Origin: Semisulcospira habei
Taxonomy: Eukaryota; Mollusca; Gastropoda; Semisulcospiridae
Direction of reading: 5' to 3'
DNA: 64,000 nucleotides
NCBI GenBank assembly: GCA_036245525.1
Contig: BTPG01000003.1
Coordinates: forward strand, 193,915,627-193,979,626
Part shown: positions 22,606 to 33,236 of the stretch, in pieces
Layout of the letters: each line of letters starts with the position of its first letter
Numbering within the stretch: the stretch's first letter is position 1
The notes under the pieces: generated by a model
Seen by the model: the letters and a program-made list of their open reading frames with translations, nothing else
What the model was told of the DNA's origin: nothing
The model's database searches: none
Position numbers and translations under genes: made by a program

Positions 22606-22939
22606 TGGCCGAACGTTTAGTTGGATCCCTTGCCCTTCCCTGTCGGGCGCCGGGTCTCCGGCTCACGGTTTGATACGCGGTTTTGGGGCGGGGCGATTGT
22701 GTGCATCTCTTGGGGATGTGCGTGGTCGTCTTGTTGCGTGCCTGTGTGTTTTTCTGTGTGCTGGTGGGTGCCTGTTGGGTGGGGTTGGTGGCTCTTTTTT
22801 TTTTCCTCTCTCCTTCTACCTCTCTCCCTCTTTCTCCCCCCCCCCTACCCCCTTTACCACTTCTCTCTAGCCCTCTTTCTCTCTTTACACTTTTTCCTTT
22901 TCTCTTATTCCCCTTCCTCCTTCCTCCTTTCCCCCCGCC

Positions 22940-23002
<63 letters not shown>

Positions 23003-23312
23003 CCCCCCCCTATTTTTTGAGTTACCCTTGAAGACGGTTTCACAACTACCTACTCTCCACTTATACCAATATTCTCTTACTGAATTTTATTATTTGCTTT
23101 GTTTTCATGACTTATTATTTGTTGTGTACCGTGCTAAATGCTGGGGTTTTTTTCCCGGGGTCCTCCCGTTTTCCCCGAGGTAGTCCTCAACTTGAAGGTG
23201 ATATAAAGTTTGCCTTCGGGTTGGTGTTTAGCAGGCTTTGTGTATTAGACACTCCGCCTACTTCGTGCCCAAGGGTACTCCCCGTTCGTTTTCCTTCTCT
23301 TTCTCTCTCTCC

Positions 23313-23386
<74 letters not shown>

Positions 23387-23716
23387 GGCCTCATCTACAC
23401 GCCTTTTCTTTCGCTCGCTCCTGCACGTGCTTGCACACACTCTTGTCTCTCGTGTTCAGGTTCTTTCCGAGTCTCTCTCTTACGATTTTTCGTTGACGTC
23501 ATTTTTACTTTTTCCTCACTTTTGTTCTTCCTTTTCTTTCTTTTACGTCACCTCCTTCAGTTGCCACATTCTTTCTGCCAATGAAGATAAGTAGCGGCTA
23601 ATCTCTCTGTTTGTTTGTTTGTCTATTTTGACAAAGGGTATTTACCCGAAATATTAATAAATTGTGTTGTACCCGTCTTTTCTAAGCGTGTTTCTTTCTC
23701 CGTTGGGTACTTCTTT
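22583..23716. repeat. Right inverted arm of the Penelope derivative
   Basis: Inverse of 20,477-21,643, with (CT)n at about 22,940-23,000 and 23,311-23,381. Its outer end coincides with the end of the insertion. Confidence 0.9.
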
Positions 23717-23729
23717 AATTACTATTGTC
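23717..23729. repeat. Target-site duplication of the Penelope-derived insertion, right
   Basis: AATTACTATTGTC, identical to 20,424-20,436. Confidence 0.9.
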
Positions 23730-24309
23730 GCTTCTCTTGCAATGGGAAAGTTTGATGGTGTAAACATGACCTTTGCATCTGATCTGCCCTTTCTATGCAT
23801 AAGAAGATACCGTCGTCTCTCATACTCTTGTACTTTCAGTTTATCTCTGCTATTGTTGTCTTGTGCAAAACTTGGAATAAGACTCACAATCAAAGGTTCA
23901 GAGTTAACAACTTTTCTGAACACTAAGGCTCCTTCATCATCAGTGTATACATAAGGACTAATAAATTCCAGCTTTATGTCCAGTCAATTGTTGGCGCAAA
24001 CGGTGGCGGCGCAGGCACAGGTGAAACCACCCATTTATTACCCACAGGTATTAAGTTGTAGGGTACGTTATTTACTGGAACAGGTACAGTAACATCATGC
24101 AGCTGACTAAGTTTAGGTATCGGTCTGTCTGTTCCATCTTTCATGTCATCTATTACTTTCCGTCTGTACATGCCAAAAGTATCGAGTTCAAAACCATACA
24201 CCTCCCCTACGTGTCCTTCCTTCTCAAAATCCTGTACATCTGCCAAATCTTTCAACTCTGTTACTGGACACGCAACTGGTATGATTTTCGGCTTTGGACC
24301 AGCACTCAT
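23730..24309 (-). pseudogene. 5' part of the split Polinton gene, copy 2
   Basis: Homologue of the first four fifths of 10,081-10,794. The start at 24,309 follows TATAAAA, 21 bp after the previous gene's stop. A frame break lies near 23,975-23,990. The gene is then cut by the Penelope insertion. Confidence 0.8.
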
Positions 24310-24329
24310 TTTTATAAACAAAAATAAAA

Positions 24330-25062
24330 TTATTTAACTTCTAACACAACACTAAAATCATGCATCACAACTGGTTTGTCTTCTTGATTAGTTACAGATA
24401 TACACAGTGACTCAAAGAAAATAGAACCTAATTTCTTAAACTGCAAATTAGGAAAACTAACAACCACACTTTCACAATAGGGTGCAGTTCTAGTCAGTAA
24501 GCTTCTCAACAAAGTTGAAAGCTTACCATTGTGTACATTCTCAGACATGTTCAGTTCTTTCAAATAATTTAGCACTATGTGTACTGCCAAATGAACAGGA
24601 TATCTTCCAATTACTTTTTCTTTTTTGGGCTTCATTTCTAATATTCCTCCATATATCCAATTTTCAATAACCAGAAACAGCTAAAATACCAAGATCAAAT
24701 TCTGTTAAAAAACCAAGTAGTATTAAATGTTTGTCTGATAATATAAGCTGACTATCTTTTGGAAATTCTAATGTAACAAGCAGGTTAGCTGGATTTAAAG
24801 TTGCTTTGATTTTATATATATTTTGTAAAAATTCAGCTATAGTACAAAAGTCATAATACCCAGGCTGTAAATGAGTAGTGCCAAACCTTGCACTACCTAT
24901 ACTTCCATGTACAGAATATTCACTGTCATCTGTTACATTAAACCACTTTACTGTATAGAACATTTCATGGATAGCTACAGCCTTGCTACCATCATGATTA
25001 TCAATCCCATTAGTTAACCACACTGGTTTGCTTGTGTCAAGATTTGTTAATGTGATAAACAT
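24330..25062 (-). pseudogene. Candidate minor capsid (penton-like) protein, Polinton copy 2
   Basis: N-terminal part 25,062-24,664 and C-terminal part 24,635-24,330 lie in different frames, with the break near 24,640-24,664. It is beta-rich with a conserved C-terminal domain around VHNGKLSTLL ending VVLEVK. Its start is 24 bp from the divergent gene at 25,087-25,090. Jelly-roll minor capsid is my best guess from size, context and beta content. Confidence 0.5.
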
Positions 25063-25089
25063 TTTTATTATCTCATAAAAAATAACATG

Positions 25090-26360
25090 ATGGAATTTAA
25101 ATCACGAACCATTACCACAACAAATGCATTTCAATTTAACTTGGATGCCAAATACAATGTTGCACTTACTTATGAACAGAAAATAATTCAGTTAAATCAG
25201 CTCGACATAGCTATATCGGAACAAGATTTATTCCAAGTAAAAGTACATAACCCTTTTGACCATTACCTAAACCCGCCAATAACAGATGACTCAACTGCAA
25301 GAAAGTGGTCTTCAAGTCCACTACAGATGTTTCAAAACCAACTTAACTTTGCTATACTGTGTTCTACGACAGGCTAGGGTGTTTCATTTACAGACCATTC
25401 GAATCACTCAAACAAACTGATTAGGTCTGTGTATCATTTCCACACGTATTACCAATTAAGAAGATTACTGCCAGAACTCCGTAATCCACTACCTACTGAA
25501 TCCAGTTTCAAACGTTTTAACAACCCCATGCATATGAAAGCATTTGAACGCATTTGTAATGAATTTAACATCAGCACTAAGTATGACTTTACACAAAAAC
25601 TTGATGATCACAACGGTATGGGTACATTGTATTACGCTATGAGTCACAGCAATACCCTCAAGATTACTACCCCAGTTACACTTCATTCTCATCAAAATCT
25701 GAAGTCTGGTTGGGCTCAATAGAACAGAAACAGTCTAATGCCTGGTCCACATTTATTTTAGACAGGAGTGACGGGTTTACTCAAGCGGGAGTGGAGCGTG
25801 TAAATGAGTCTATCAGAACATATGTATGGTGTTTACTAGGAGCACAATCACTAACAAAATTAAATATTTTAAACGGAAGTGGAAAATTTGAATCACAAAA
25901 ACAGTTTCTTGCAAATTTAGAAGATTCGATTAATTCAGTGGTTGATCTCCCATCTAGCATACAACGCTACCAAGACGTTCTCAGATATGCGAGATCAAAA
26001 GTAGACTTTGTAGTTGGGATCGGGTTATACATGTTACCATCTGACCTTCAACTCCAAATGGGGACAATCACAAATTATAATAACGAAATCATTGTTGCAG
26101 GTGTTGGTCAAAAAATAGGACTCAATCAATCTGTAAACTTGGGGGCCACAACCACACATGTACAGTCATTAAAATCATTACAGACAGTAACACCCCCGGC
26201 ACCGGCACTCATACAGGCAGTAATGCCAGTAACACCAGTACCACCGACACTGACCCCATCACCTGACTCACCAACCCTTGACACACACGAGTCGGAGAGA
26301 ACTGCATTGGTAATAGGTCTCACTGCACTGGGGGTATTACTTCTTTACCTGTTTCATTAA
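25090..26360 (+). pseudogene. Conserved Polinton protein with C-terminal membrane anchor, copy 2
   Basis: Same gene as 8009-9304. Conserved blocks: NPFDHYLNPPITDD, ERICNEFNIS and KLDDHNGMGTLYYAM. A TAG lies at 25,375-25,377 and a frameshift at about 25,650-25,710. The last 216 codons are open: a globular end, a Pro/Thr stalk (about residues 160-195 of that piece) and one C-terminal span (LVIGLTALGVLLLYLFH). It is a tail-anchored or type I-like membrane protein without a visible signal peptide. It overlaps the convergent coiled-coil gene by 24 bp. Confidence 0.7.
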
Positions 26361-27155
26361 ATACCCTATGATTAACCCTCCTACTGTAACCAGAAAGACC
26401 CATACATGTTCTGCCATAAACCCCACTACCTTCGCTGCTGTACTGATAAGCCAGCTGACAACACTTCCAATTATATCTGGCAACACATCCATTGCTTTTA
26501 CAGCCAATTTCTTAAGCAAGTCTGATATGTGAGACAACTGTTTCTTCACCCATGACTGTAAATCTTTTGGATCAGTTGGGGCTGGGGTTGGTGGACCAGG
26601 TGGTGCTGGACCACTACTACCACCACCCCCACCACCAGAGACAACCAACACAACAGTACTGATAATAAACCCCAGAGCAGTAATTAAACTCGCAATTGTG
26701 ATACCATGTTCTCTGAAAATTGTTTTCAATCTCACAGCCAATGTTGTGTCTTCGTGAAGTATTTTCTGAATAGTTTTCCTAATCCTGTTGACCTGTGTTT
26801 TCAGTTTTTCTCTTCCAATACTAATCATTTCTAACCTTCCTGATCTTTCTATCTACAAATCATTTAATCTGTGTTGTATTCTTTCTTTTATTTCTATGTC
26901 AAGATTCCCATTGTCAGCGGTAGCTAGTTTCTCTTTTTCTCGTTCTATGTGTTTATCAAGCTCACCTAGTTTGGCTACATTATTTACCATCTCTCCTATT
27001 ATCGTCTGCAATGATTTATCCAAACCCATAATCTCCCTCATTGACAAAGGCGGATCATCTATTGTTTTCATAACGTCATTTATTTGTCCTTCAGTAAATG
27101 AGGTTTCTTGTATCACTGTGTTTGCTATTTCTGGCAGGCTTTTTACTGCTGCCAT
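26337..27155 (-). pseudogene. Coiled-coil membrane protein of Polinton, copy 2
   Basis: A single TAG (26,853-26,855) replaces a Gln codon of copy 1; otherwise it is open over about 270 codons. Coiled coil (residues 30-140), first hydrophobic segment (TIASLITALGFIISTVVLVV), Gly/Ser then Pro linker, amphipathic helix, and a C-terminal span before a basic tail. Two predicted spans with a flexible linker between. Similar proteins recur near Polinton genes in other invertebrates, function unknown. Confidence 0.7.
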
Positions 27156-27164
27156 TTCAATATC

Positions 27165-27578
27165 TTATCCTGTTGGTAATCTTGTTTGCACGTCATAAAG
27201 GGCACTAACAAGTCGAGGCGTGACAGGAGACCCTCCAAAACCAAGTTGACGCAAGGCGCCAACACCACCTTCATTTTTGATTGTACTTAAAGCCCTAAAC
27301 TTACCAGGGTCTTTTTTGTTAGTCAATAGTACTTTTCCTTTGTCAACAGTATTTAAATATAAATGACCCTTGCCATCAAGTTCAAACTGATTAGGATCTA
27401 TGTTGTCTGGGTGGTCACCAACATGATCATAAAACGAGTTCACTTTGGTTTCTAAAAGTTTGTGATGTAAACTGTAAGTATTTCTTGTATCAGTCATATC
27501 TGTCATATCTGTTGTATTACCAAAATCATACATGTCATCCATTTCAAAATCTTCATGATTAAATCCTCCCGCTGCCAT
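27165..27578 (-). CDS. Small Asp/Met/Thr-rich Polinton protein, intact in copy 2
   Basis: A 137-aa open frame. The N-terminus is acidic with a short Thr-Asp-Met repeat, the C-terminal half has DPGKFRALSTIK and LRQLGFGGSP. No membrane span. It starts at ATTAATAAAACA-ATG, 39 bp from the divergent capsid start, and ends 9 bp before the next gene's start. Function unknown. Confidence 0.65.
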   Translation of the reverse strand: MAAGGFNHEDFEMDDMYDFGNTTDMTDMTDTRNTYSLHHKLLETKVNSFYDHVGDHPDNIDPNQFELDGKGHLYLNTVDKGKVLLTNKKDPGKFRALSTIKNEGGVGALRQLGFGGSPVTPRLVSALYDVQTRLPTG

Positions 27579-27617
27579 TGTTTTATTAATTTAATATTTT
27601 TATTGTGCATAATAAAA

Positions 27618-28900
27618 ATGATATCATCTTACGGATCAAAGTTAGACCCATACAGAAAACTACGTGAGCCTCTTGGTGTTAAGGGCATTAGACAATCAAT
27701 CGTCATCACAAACAATCCAAGTACCATAGACCAGAACCAAACACTTACAGTCAAGTTTTCAAACCTAGGTCCCAGTGACGTTATTGTTCCTGGCACTGCA
27801 CGCCTAGCATTTAATATCAAACTTTCATCAGACGCAGATGTAAACAGAACACTAGTTAACAATCTTGGCAGAGCAATTATTAGGACTATTAAAGTAAAAC
27901 TTGAAGGCCATGAAGTGTTTAGTCTTGACGATGCTGATGTGTTTTACTGTTACAAAGATCTTTGGCTCACAAGAGAAGAACGAGAAGACGTATTTATCAA
28001 GGCATACAGTCAGATAATATTATGAAACTTAGAATCAATGCCGGTGACAAATCAACATCTGCTGACAAGGACGTTATAATGGCTGAAACGTATGGAACCC
28101 GATTTTACATTCCACTTGAGTTTGAAATCCTCACAGGGCATTTGCCTTATTACCAAGGAGCACTGAATGACCACCTGAGTTTTGAACTAACCTTCAATGA
28201 CTACTCCAAAGTTATTAAATCATCTGATCTCAATGCAACATATAAGATCTCTAACATTTCTTTGGAATATGAAATTGTTACACACACTGAACTAGCTAGA
28301 CTCATACAAAATCAGTACCAATCAAGACTTCCAATTTATTATGACAGGGTGATTAGACATAGTTTAATGCATAAAGACAAGAGCGACCCAATGTGGAATA
28401 TAAACTTGAACACACCTGCCAGGTCTCTGAAAGGCATACTCATGTTGTTTGTTAAACCAGGAAATCCATACAAAAGGAAATCAGAAACATTCTATAATCC
28501 ACAGATTACTCATTTGTCCTGTACAATCGAAGGCCGTCCTAATCAAGTGTACGCTTCTGGAATGCAGCCTTATCGACACTATGATGAGATCACAAAGTAT
28601 TTTGCTGGTGGAAGGATTAGAGATAAACCTGCAAACATTGCGTGTAAAGATTTACATCTGTATGACGTTAGGTTCGGACAATACCTTACAAATAAGTATG
28701 CACTTTGGTTAGACCTTCGTAGTACAGATGATGATTACCTGCACGGATCAGGTCGAACTGTTGAAAACGGCAGTGATGGAATTACAATGCAGATACAAAA
28801 AAAGACTGAAAAAGCCGAAGCAATAAATATATATTTGTACCTAATTTATGACGCACAACTCAATATTGCAGAAAGTAGACTAAGTGGTCACTTGTATTAA
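27618..28900 (+). pseudogene. Double-jelly-roll major capsid protein, Polinton copy 2
   Basis: The N-terminal 135 codons read to a stop at 28,023. The remainder, to 28,900, lies in the -1 frame, with the switch near 27,991-28,000. Apart from this the gene is open, and it is the best copy in the window. Signature blocks: RFYIPLEFEILTGHLPYYQG, LSFELTFNDY, PNQVYASGMQPY, YALWLDLRSTDDDYLHGSG and a final IYLYLIYDAQLNI. Length about 430 residues fits Polinton capsid proteins. It starts right after AATAAAA. The same frameshift exists in copy 1. Confidence 0.88.
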
Positions 28901-28918
28901 ATTATATTGTGTATTAAA

Positions 28919-29524
28919 ATGAATTTGATGACACTCGACCCACACTGTGGGTTTTTTTTTGTGGTGCTACAGGAAGTGGAAAAACTGAATTTGTTCTTAA
29001 CCTCTTACAAACAAGATACATCCATCAATTTGAAAACATTGTGATATTCTGTCCTACGATCAAACACAACAAAGCTTATCACAACCGTTTATTCATTTGG
29101 TCTGACAGCAACATTTACTTAGTTGACCCTGAGAAAAAACTGAATGACTACCTGCAGTATTTATAAACAATTTGAAGGACAGTCAACTTTGTTTATTGTA
29201 GATGACTGCTCTGCAGAGAAAGACATTGTCAAAAAGAGAAACACTCTAGCAGAACTTGCTTTCAGTGGCAGACACACAAATGTAAGTGTATGGATTCTCA
29301 CTTAAAAATATAATGCTGTACTGAAATACTTTCGAGAACAGTTAAAGTTTATCTGTTTGTTTTACTGTAAGGATTGTGACAGCTTTGAAGACTGTCTCAG
29401 AGAGAACGACGTCATCCCCAACAAACATGAACGGGATGATGTGAAAAATAAACTGAAATCAACTAAGCATCTAAAGCTTATCTTAAAGACAGATCAGCCC
29501 ACTGGGTATGGGTTAGTGAATTAA
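28919..29524 (+). pseudogene. FtsK/HerA (A32-like) packaging ATPase, Polinton copy 2
   Basis: Starts 18 bp after the capsid stop. The Walker A segment (GATGSGKTE) is in a different frame from the start because of a 9-T run at 28,952-28,960. A TAA follows near 29,163. The Walker B segment (LFIVDDC) is at about 29,190-29,210. Relative to copy 1 there is an extra block of about 65 bp at about 29,287-29,355. The C-terminus (DQPTGYGLVN) is kept. It would package element DNA into capsids. Confidence 0.85.
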
Positions 29525-29550
29525 TTTATACATTTGTGTGTCCAATAAAA

Positions 29551-29971
29551 ATGACAGATGGACAAACCCACACAGTTGATGTTACAGACTGCTTCAAAGA
29601 TGTTAAGTGTTTTTATGACTTAAAAACACGTGTGTTTGAACCCAGCTTTAAACTCAACACCACCAATGAAGATATACATGTCATATAATGTAACTTTGGA
29701 ATATTCTAATGGATCACCCCGTTATGATTACGAGACTGTCGATCTTAAGACAAATGCTTTTAAAGTTTATGATGATAACCGCTTGGGTTGGTTTGAGGCA
29801 CTGTGTAAAGACATATTTAATCAGCTAAGAAAACTACATTGTTATATTGAAAGTGTTACATTTAATAAAGTGATATTACACCTGCAGGACAAGACACACA
29901 CCAGGGAAGTGGTTGACTTGTTTATCATAACTACAGCTAATACAGTATTACATAAGGTGTGCCAGAGGTAA
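29551..29971 (+). pseudogene. Small Polinton protein upstream of polymerase B, copy 2
   Basis: Starts at TCCAATAAAA-ATG. The first 45 codons run in one frame, and the rest (from about 29,630) in another. It has a beta-rich core including MSYNVTLEY. Homologue at 4637-4894. Unknown family. It lies between packaging ATPase and polymerase in both copies. Confidence 0.55.
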
Positions 29972-32900
29972 TTTTTTTTCCCATTTTTTATTTTGTCGGA
30001 CAAATAAAAATGACGGACAATGCTCAAAGCTCATCAGGCTCGACAAGCCCATCAGGTTTAAGAAACGTGTTTCACACAACAGACTTGCCTATATCTAATA
30101 GTAACGATGTCTATGAATTGATAGAAACTCTTTTTTCTGTAATACAAGATAATCTTTTTACAGGTAGTGTAAAGATTCAGGTTGTTGCTAAAATAGAATT
30201 TACTAGAGTAGACGGTGAAGTGATTGTATCGTATGTATCGACAAGACAACACACAGTTAACACAAGAAGAGAATTGGAAAACGTGTTTAGAGACAGACTA
30301 TTACCTGACTTTCTTGAAGCAATTGACAGAGCAAGAATGAAGGGGTCTGGTTGGCATGAAGGTCATGTACATGAACTACAATTAAAACAGACAAGGTATC
30401 ATCCTATATTAGGTAAATCATGGTTGCCACTGCCAACTGAGGTTGCAAACAAAAAGGCTGTCGTTAATATACAGAACAATGACCACTATTGTTTCAGGTG
30501 GTGTGTGCTTGCTAAACTACACTTTGTAAAATCAAGAGCTGATCGCGTATCTAACTACAATAAATTTGTAAACGAACTCAACTTTAGTGGTATAGATTTC
30601 CCTGTTAAAATAGAAGACATAGACTTGTTTGAAAAACTAAATCCTGGGATATCTGTAAATGTGTATGTGTGGTATAATGAGTCTGTTGACAAGTTACAAC
30701 CCAATAGAGTATCACCACTTGCTCCAACCTACGGACAGCCAGAAGATAAACATGTTGACATGTTGCTAATTGGTGATAATGATAACTTTCAATACACAAT
30801 TATCAGAAATATGTCACGTCTAATTCATAATCACACAACAAAACATAATGGTAAACAGGAAGTGTGTAATAGATGTTTACAAAGATTCTCCTCTATAAAC
30901 GTAGCACATAAACATAGTTTGCACTGTAGGTCAGCTGATGACATTCAAACAGTACTTAAGTATCCAGATCCTGGTAGTCAAGTGTGTTTTAAAAACTATG
31001 GGAATCAACAAAAGCTACCATTTGTAGTGTATGCTGATTTTGAATCACTGGTTGTTCCGTATGACGCTCCTGTTCCAGAATCATTACCAAAGACTATAAA
31101 GTTGAGTGACCAAGTGGTGTGTTCTTTCGGATACATTATTGTTAGGTCAGATGGACAGCATTCAGAACCTGTTATCTACAGAGGTGAAAATGCAGCATGT
31201 CTGTTTTTAACAGAAATGAGACATCTGTATAGTCAGGTAGTACAATATCTCACAACATGTCAGATGCCTTTGGTGATGACAGAAGAAGATAAACTGAATT
31301 TTGATACAGCTGTGACGTGTTGGATTTGTGAACAACCCTTCCAGGGTGATAAAGATCATGACCATGATCACATAACTGGACGTTACAGAGGTGCTGCACA
31401 TAACAAATGTAACTTGTTATTAAAAACAGATCCTAAGACATATAAGTTACCAATCTTTTTTCACAATCTAAAGGGATATGATTAACACATTATCATGCAG
31501 GCTGTGGACGAGTCTTACAGAAACATTAGTTGTATAGTGCAGACAACTGAAAAGTACTTGACTTTTAGGTTAGACAAAATTTAATTAGCATTTTATGACT
31601 CTATGCAACATTTGTCCTTAGGGTTGGCTAGTCTGGCAGAAGGATTGACTGAGTATCCAATAACAAGTAAATATTTTGAGCCAGGCTTAATTAAGAAAGG
31701 TGTCTACCCGTACGAGTACATCAGTGAGTGGATTGTGTTTGAGGAAAGGAGACTGCCTCCAAAAGAGAAATTTTATTCTACACTAAATGGTAAAGGTATT
31801 TCTGACTCTGATTACCAACATGCACTTGATGCATGGGATAAACTAGGGTGTAAGACAATTGGTGACTACCATGATCAGTATTTGAATGCTGACGTTTGTT
31901 TGCTAGCAGATGTATTTGAAAGTTACCGTGAAAAGGGTTTGTTACATTACAGTCTTTACCCTGCCTGTTACATAACTAGTCCTGGCATGACATGGGATGC
32001 ATTTTTAAAATCCAGTAAGATATTTTTAGACCTGTTGTCTGATCGTACAATGGGTGAAATGGTGGAACGTGGCTTGAGGGGAGGATTTAGTATTACCACG
32101 AACAATTATGCCAGAGCAAATAATAAATATCTTATTGATCAGGGTTTTGACCCCTCAAGGTCATCTAATTATATCCTGTACTTAGATTCGAACAATTTGT
32201 ATGGCTGGGCGATGTGTGAATTATTGCCCTTGAAAAACGTTTGTCTGCATGATTTATCACAGTATGACATATCAAAATTAACAAACTATATTATGAATCA
32301 TGACGAAATGATCCGAAGGGTTGGATCTTTGAAGTACACCTGGAGTACCCACACCACCTACATGATTACCACAATGATTATCCCTTAGCTGTTGAGAAAA
32401 TGAGTATGACAGGAAACAAAGAAGACACTAAACTTGTACCAAATCTTAATGACAAATTTAATTACGTGTGTCACTATCGCTTGCTACAGTTTTATATAAG
32501 ACATGGGTTAGTACTAAAGAAAGTTCACAGAGGCATTCAATTTGATCAGAGTGCTTTTATGAAAGATTACATAATGAAGAACACAACATTGTGTGCGAGA
32601 GACGGCAACACTGCATTTGACAAAGACTTCTTTAAGCTTATGCCTGTTTTGGAAAGACGATGGAAAATCCTCATCACCGCAAAGATGTGAGACTTGTCAC
32701 AACTGAATTGGGTGCAATTAAACTTACAGGCAAGCCACAGTACACAGGGTACAAAGAGTTTCATTCATCATTGTATGCAGTGTCACTCAAAAAAAATTGT
32801 CAAACTGGACAAGCCAGTATTCATTGGTATGGCAATTCTTGAATTATCAAAACTGTTGATGCTTGAATTTTATTATGATTACTTCAAACCAAAATATTCT

Positions 32901-33018
32901 GAGTGTCGTCTTCTATACACTGACACTGACTCTATGATCATTGATGTGCCTACTGAAGACTTTTATGAAGACATGAAAACAGAGTTACACATGTATGACA
33001 CGTCTGACTATCCAAAAG

Positions 33019-33049
<31 letters not shown>

Positions 33050-33236
33050 ATAGTTCTTGTATAGCGCTGTTCTCCAGGAAACACTGGACTCACTGCACAT
33101 GCACAACTGCACACCCTCTCTCTCAGACACACGCACAATTATACACTACTTTAAACCACCCCATCTCTTCCCAACACCATACATTCACTCCTCAAGGATC
33201 AGAATAAAAGGCAGTCAACAGTTAGCTAAAGATGAG

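Larger units (their letters stand above)
20437..23716 (-). mobile_element. Penelope-like element derivative with 1.1-kb inverted arms
   Basis: A GIY-YIG-encoding core is flanked by near-identical inverted arms: 20,477-21,643 and 22,583-23,716. The left end has 40 extra bases (20,437-20,476). A 13-bp target duplication shows it entered as a unit. No RT domain is present. Penelope-like elements encode RT plus GIY-YIG endonuclease and often carry rearranged terminal repeats, so this is a truncated, rearranged member. Both arms carry GA/CT microsatellites. Confidence 0.88.

Noticed and set aside
20599..23594. Long Ser/Leu- or Glu/Arg-rich ORFs in the Penelope arms
   Set aside because: They are produced by (GA)n/(CT)n microsatellites read without stops and mirror each other in the inverted arms.
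20477..23716. Assembly fold-back artefact as explanation of the inverted arms
   Set aside because: A 13-bp target duplication flanks the whole unit, and the left end has 40 private bases, which fits a true insertion; long reads should still confirm.
27991..28000. Classic -1 slippery heptamer at the capsid frame switch
   Set aside because: The bases do not fit the X-XXY-YYZ pattern, so programmed shifting is only kept as an open option in the findings.
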